From NCBI GenBank assembly GCA_030447645.1, contig JAUJOM010000007.1, forward strand, positions 1 through 64,000: DNA of 64,000 nt, read 5' to 3'. The notes below the pieces were generated by a model that was not told the origin of the DNA, made no database searches, and saw only the letters and a list, made by a program, of their open reading frames with translations. A program made the translations under genes and the position numbers. Positions 63,651-64,000 of the stretch are shown one piece after another; position 1 is the first letter of the stretch; the number at the start of each line of letters is the position of its first letter. This stretch comes from Longimicrobiaceae bacterium. GTDB taxonomy: Bacteria > Gemmatimonadota > Gemmatimonadetes > Longimicrobiales > Longimicrobiaceae.

Positions 63651-64000
63651 AACGACGGCAACGGCTGTTGCCACAGCCACTCTACACGCAGCCACAGGCC
63701 CGGAACCACCACGCTGTGAAACACGCCCTCTCGAAGCGGCACGCGCTCATAGCGTCCATCTTTACCCAAGTCGCAAAACTCCGCCTCCTGCCCTACGGGA
63801 TCGATGATCCAGTACTCGCGAACTCCCGCTGCTTCGTACTCCCGAAGCTTGTCGCGACGGTTACGGGTCTGGCTCTCCGGGCTCACAACTTCGATCACCA
63901 GATCCGCGGGCCCCTCGACGTAAAGCTCGCGGACTCGCTCAAGTTTCTCCCGCGCGATGAACATGACATCGGGTTCGCGCCCGGACCGGGGAAGCCGCAT
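63617..64000 (-). CDS. Uma2 family endonuclease (DUF820), cut by window edge
   Basis: 127 residues visible, with [60 protein letters not shown] and the C-terminal beta end. The motif P-D-V and E-V-x-S-x-x-(S/T)-x-x-x-D-x-x-x-K-x-x-x-Y are the PD-ExK core of Uma2 proteins. Many Uma2 copies occur in some genomes without clear role; nuclease activity is predicted, not shown. The N-terminal 60 or so residues lie off the window; the Met at the very edge is probably internal. Confidence 0.85.
   Translation of the reverse strand: MRLPRSGREPDVMFIAREKLERVRELYVEGPADLVIEVVSPESQTRNRRDKLREYEAAGVREYWIIDPVGQEAEFCDLGKDGRYERVPLREGVFHSVVVPGLWLRVEWLWQQPLPSLWTILREWKLV

Noticed and set aside
1-64000. tRNA, rRNA or CRISPR arrays
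   Set aside because: I looked for T-arm GTTCGA-type blocks in cloverleaf context and for regularly spaced short repeats, and saw none. A tRNAscan or CRISPR finder run could still reveal a weak case.

Overview
This window is a high-GC bacterial chromosome segment, about two thirds G+C in most genes. Its gene set points to the Gemmatimonadota or a close relative: a short RpoD-type sigma factor, DUF5117-type zinc metalloprotease lipoproteins, a MoxR-like magnesium-chelatase ATPase, a CarboxypepD_reg plus TonB-plug protein, and long lytic transglycosylases with alpha-helical repeats. The phylum is inferred from protein style. No rRNA or tRNA gene was seen that could fix it. Many genes carry one-base indels in G/C runs while codon use stays normal. 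The sequence therefore looks like a draft or metagenomic assembly, and many of the pseudogenes listed may be intact in the living cell.

Layout. 1-3100: remains of a metallophosphoesterase, a magnesium-chelatase-like ATPase and a Nudix hydrolase on the minus strand, then a conserved hypothetical on plus. 3742-6300: Lon protease, broken many times. 6454-8560: two degraded insertion sequences, the first IS481-like. 8561-11000: gene-poor ground with toxin-antitoxin debris and a second copy of the metK 3' end. 10946-12640: a DUF3293 gene and metK with its leader hairpin. 12904-18811: amidase, quinone oxidoreductase, metalloprotease and a thioesterase. 18917-26587: sigma factor, RsgA, a hybrid-free sensor kinase, an AT-richer ZU5-like/TPR pair, an M23 peptidase, then FHA and PP2C proteins that overlap. 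26582-35334: HD hydrolase, PEP carboxykinase, carotenoid-desaturase-like oxidoreductase, second M23 peptidase, AAA ATPase, glycosyl hydrolase, DUF1906 protein and DUF4926 protein. 35333-39797: HicBA and a type IIG restriction-modification gene, a small defence island. 39899-50955: M1 peptidase, MoaB, DUF1499, DinB, GT9-like and TonB-plug proteins, hydrolases, NRDE, HD-GYP, P450, signal peptidase and nitroreductase. 51082-52531: hsdR truncated by an IS5-type fragment. 52780-58128: lipoprotein, cold-shock protein, IF-1, DEAD-box helicase, EamA transporter, YjbR and polyprenol-kinase-like protein. 58125-64000: epoxide-hydrolase-like enzyme, SLT, two peptide-ABC ATPases and a partial Uma2 nuclease.

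How the genes fit together. Envelope work dominates: one amidase, two M23 peptidases, one lytic transglycosylase, signal peptidase I, a secreted metalloprotease and peptide import ATPases. Signalling forms a second group (sensor kinase, FHA/PP2C pair, HD-GYP). Cold/translation genes (csp, infA, deaD, rsgA) sit near leader hairpins that look like intrinsic terminators placed just before start codons.

The most notable structures are four. (1) A 199-bp direct repeat inside the type IIG gene ends at the NPPY methyltransferase motif and brackets an alternative specificity-side cassette; removing one 659-bp unit restores a 964-residue frame. (2) A copy of the metK 3' end lies about 1.8 kb from metK in the same orientation and brackets a toxin-antitoxin cluster, resembling an attachment-site duplication. 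(3) A palindromic dispersed repeat occurs in three copies whose hairpin shows a compensatory base-pair change, and two copies supply the neighbour's stop codon. (4) The leader hairpins before metK, rsgA, deaD and csp. For (1), and for a 107-bp tandem duplication in the thioesterase gene, merging of strain variants by the assembler is a serious alternative.
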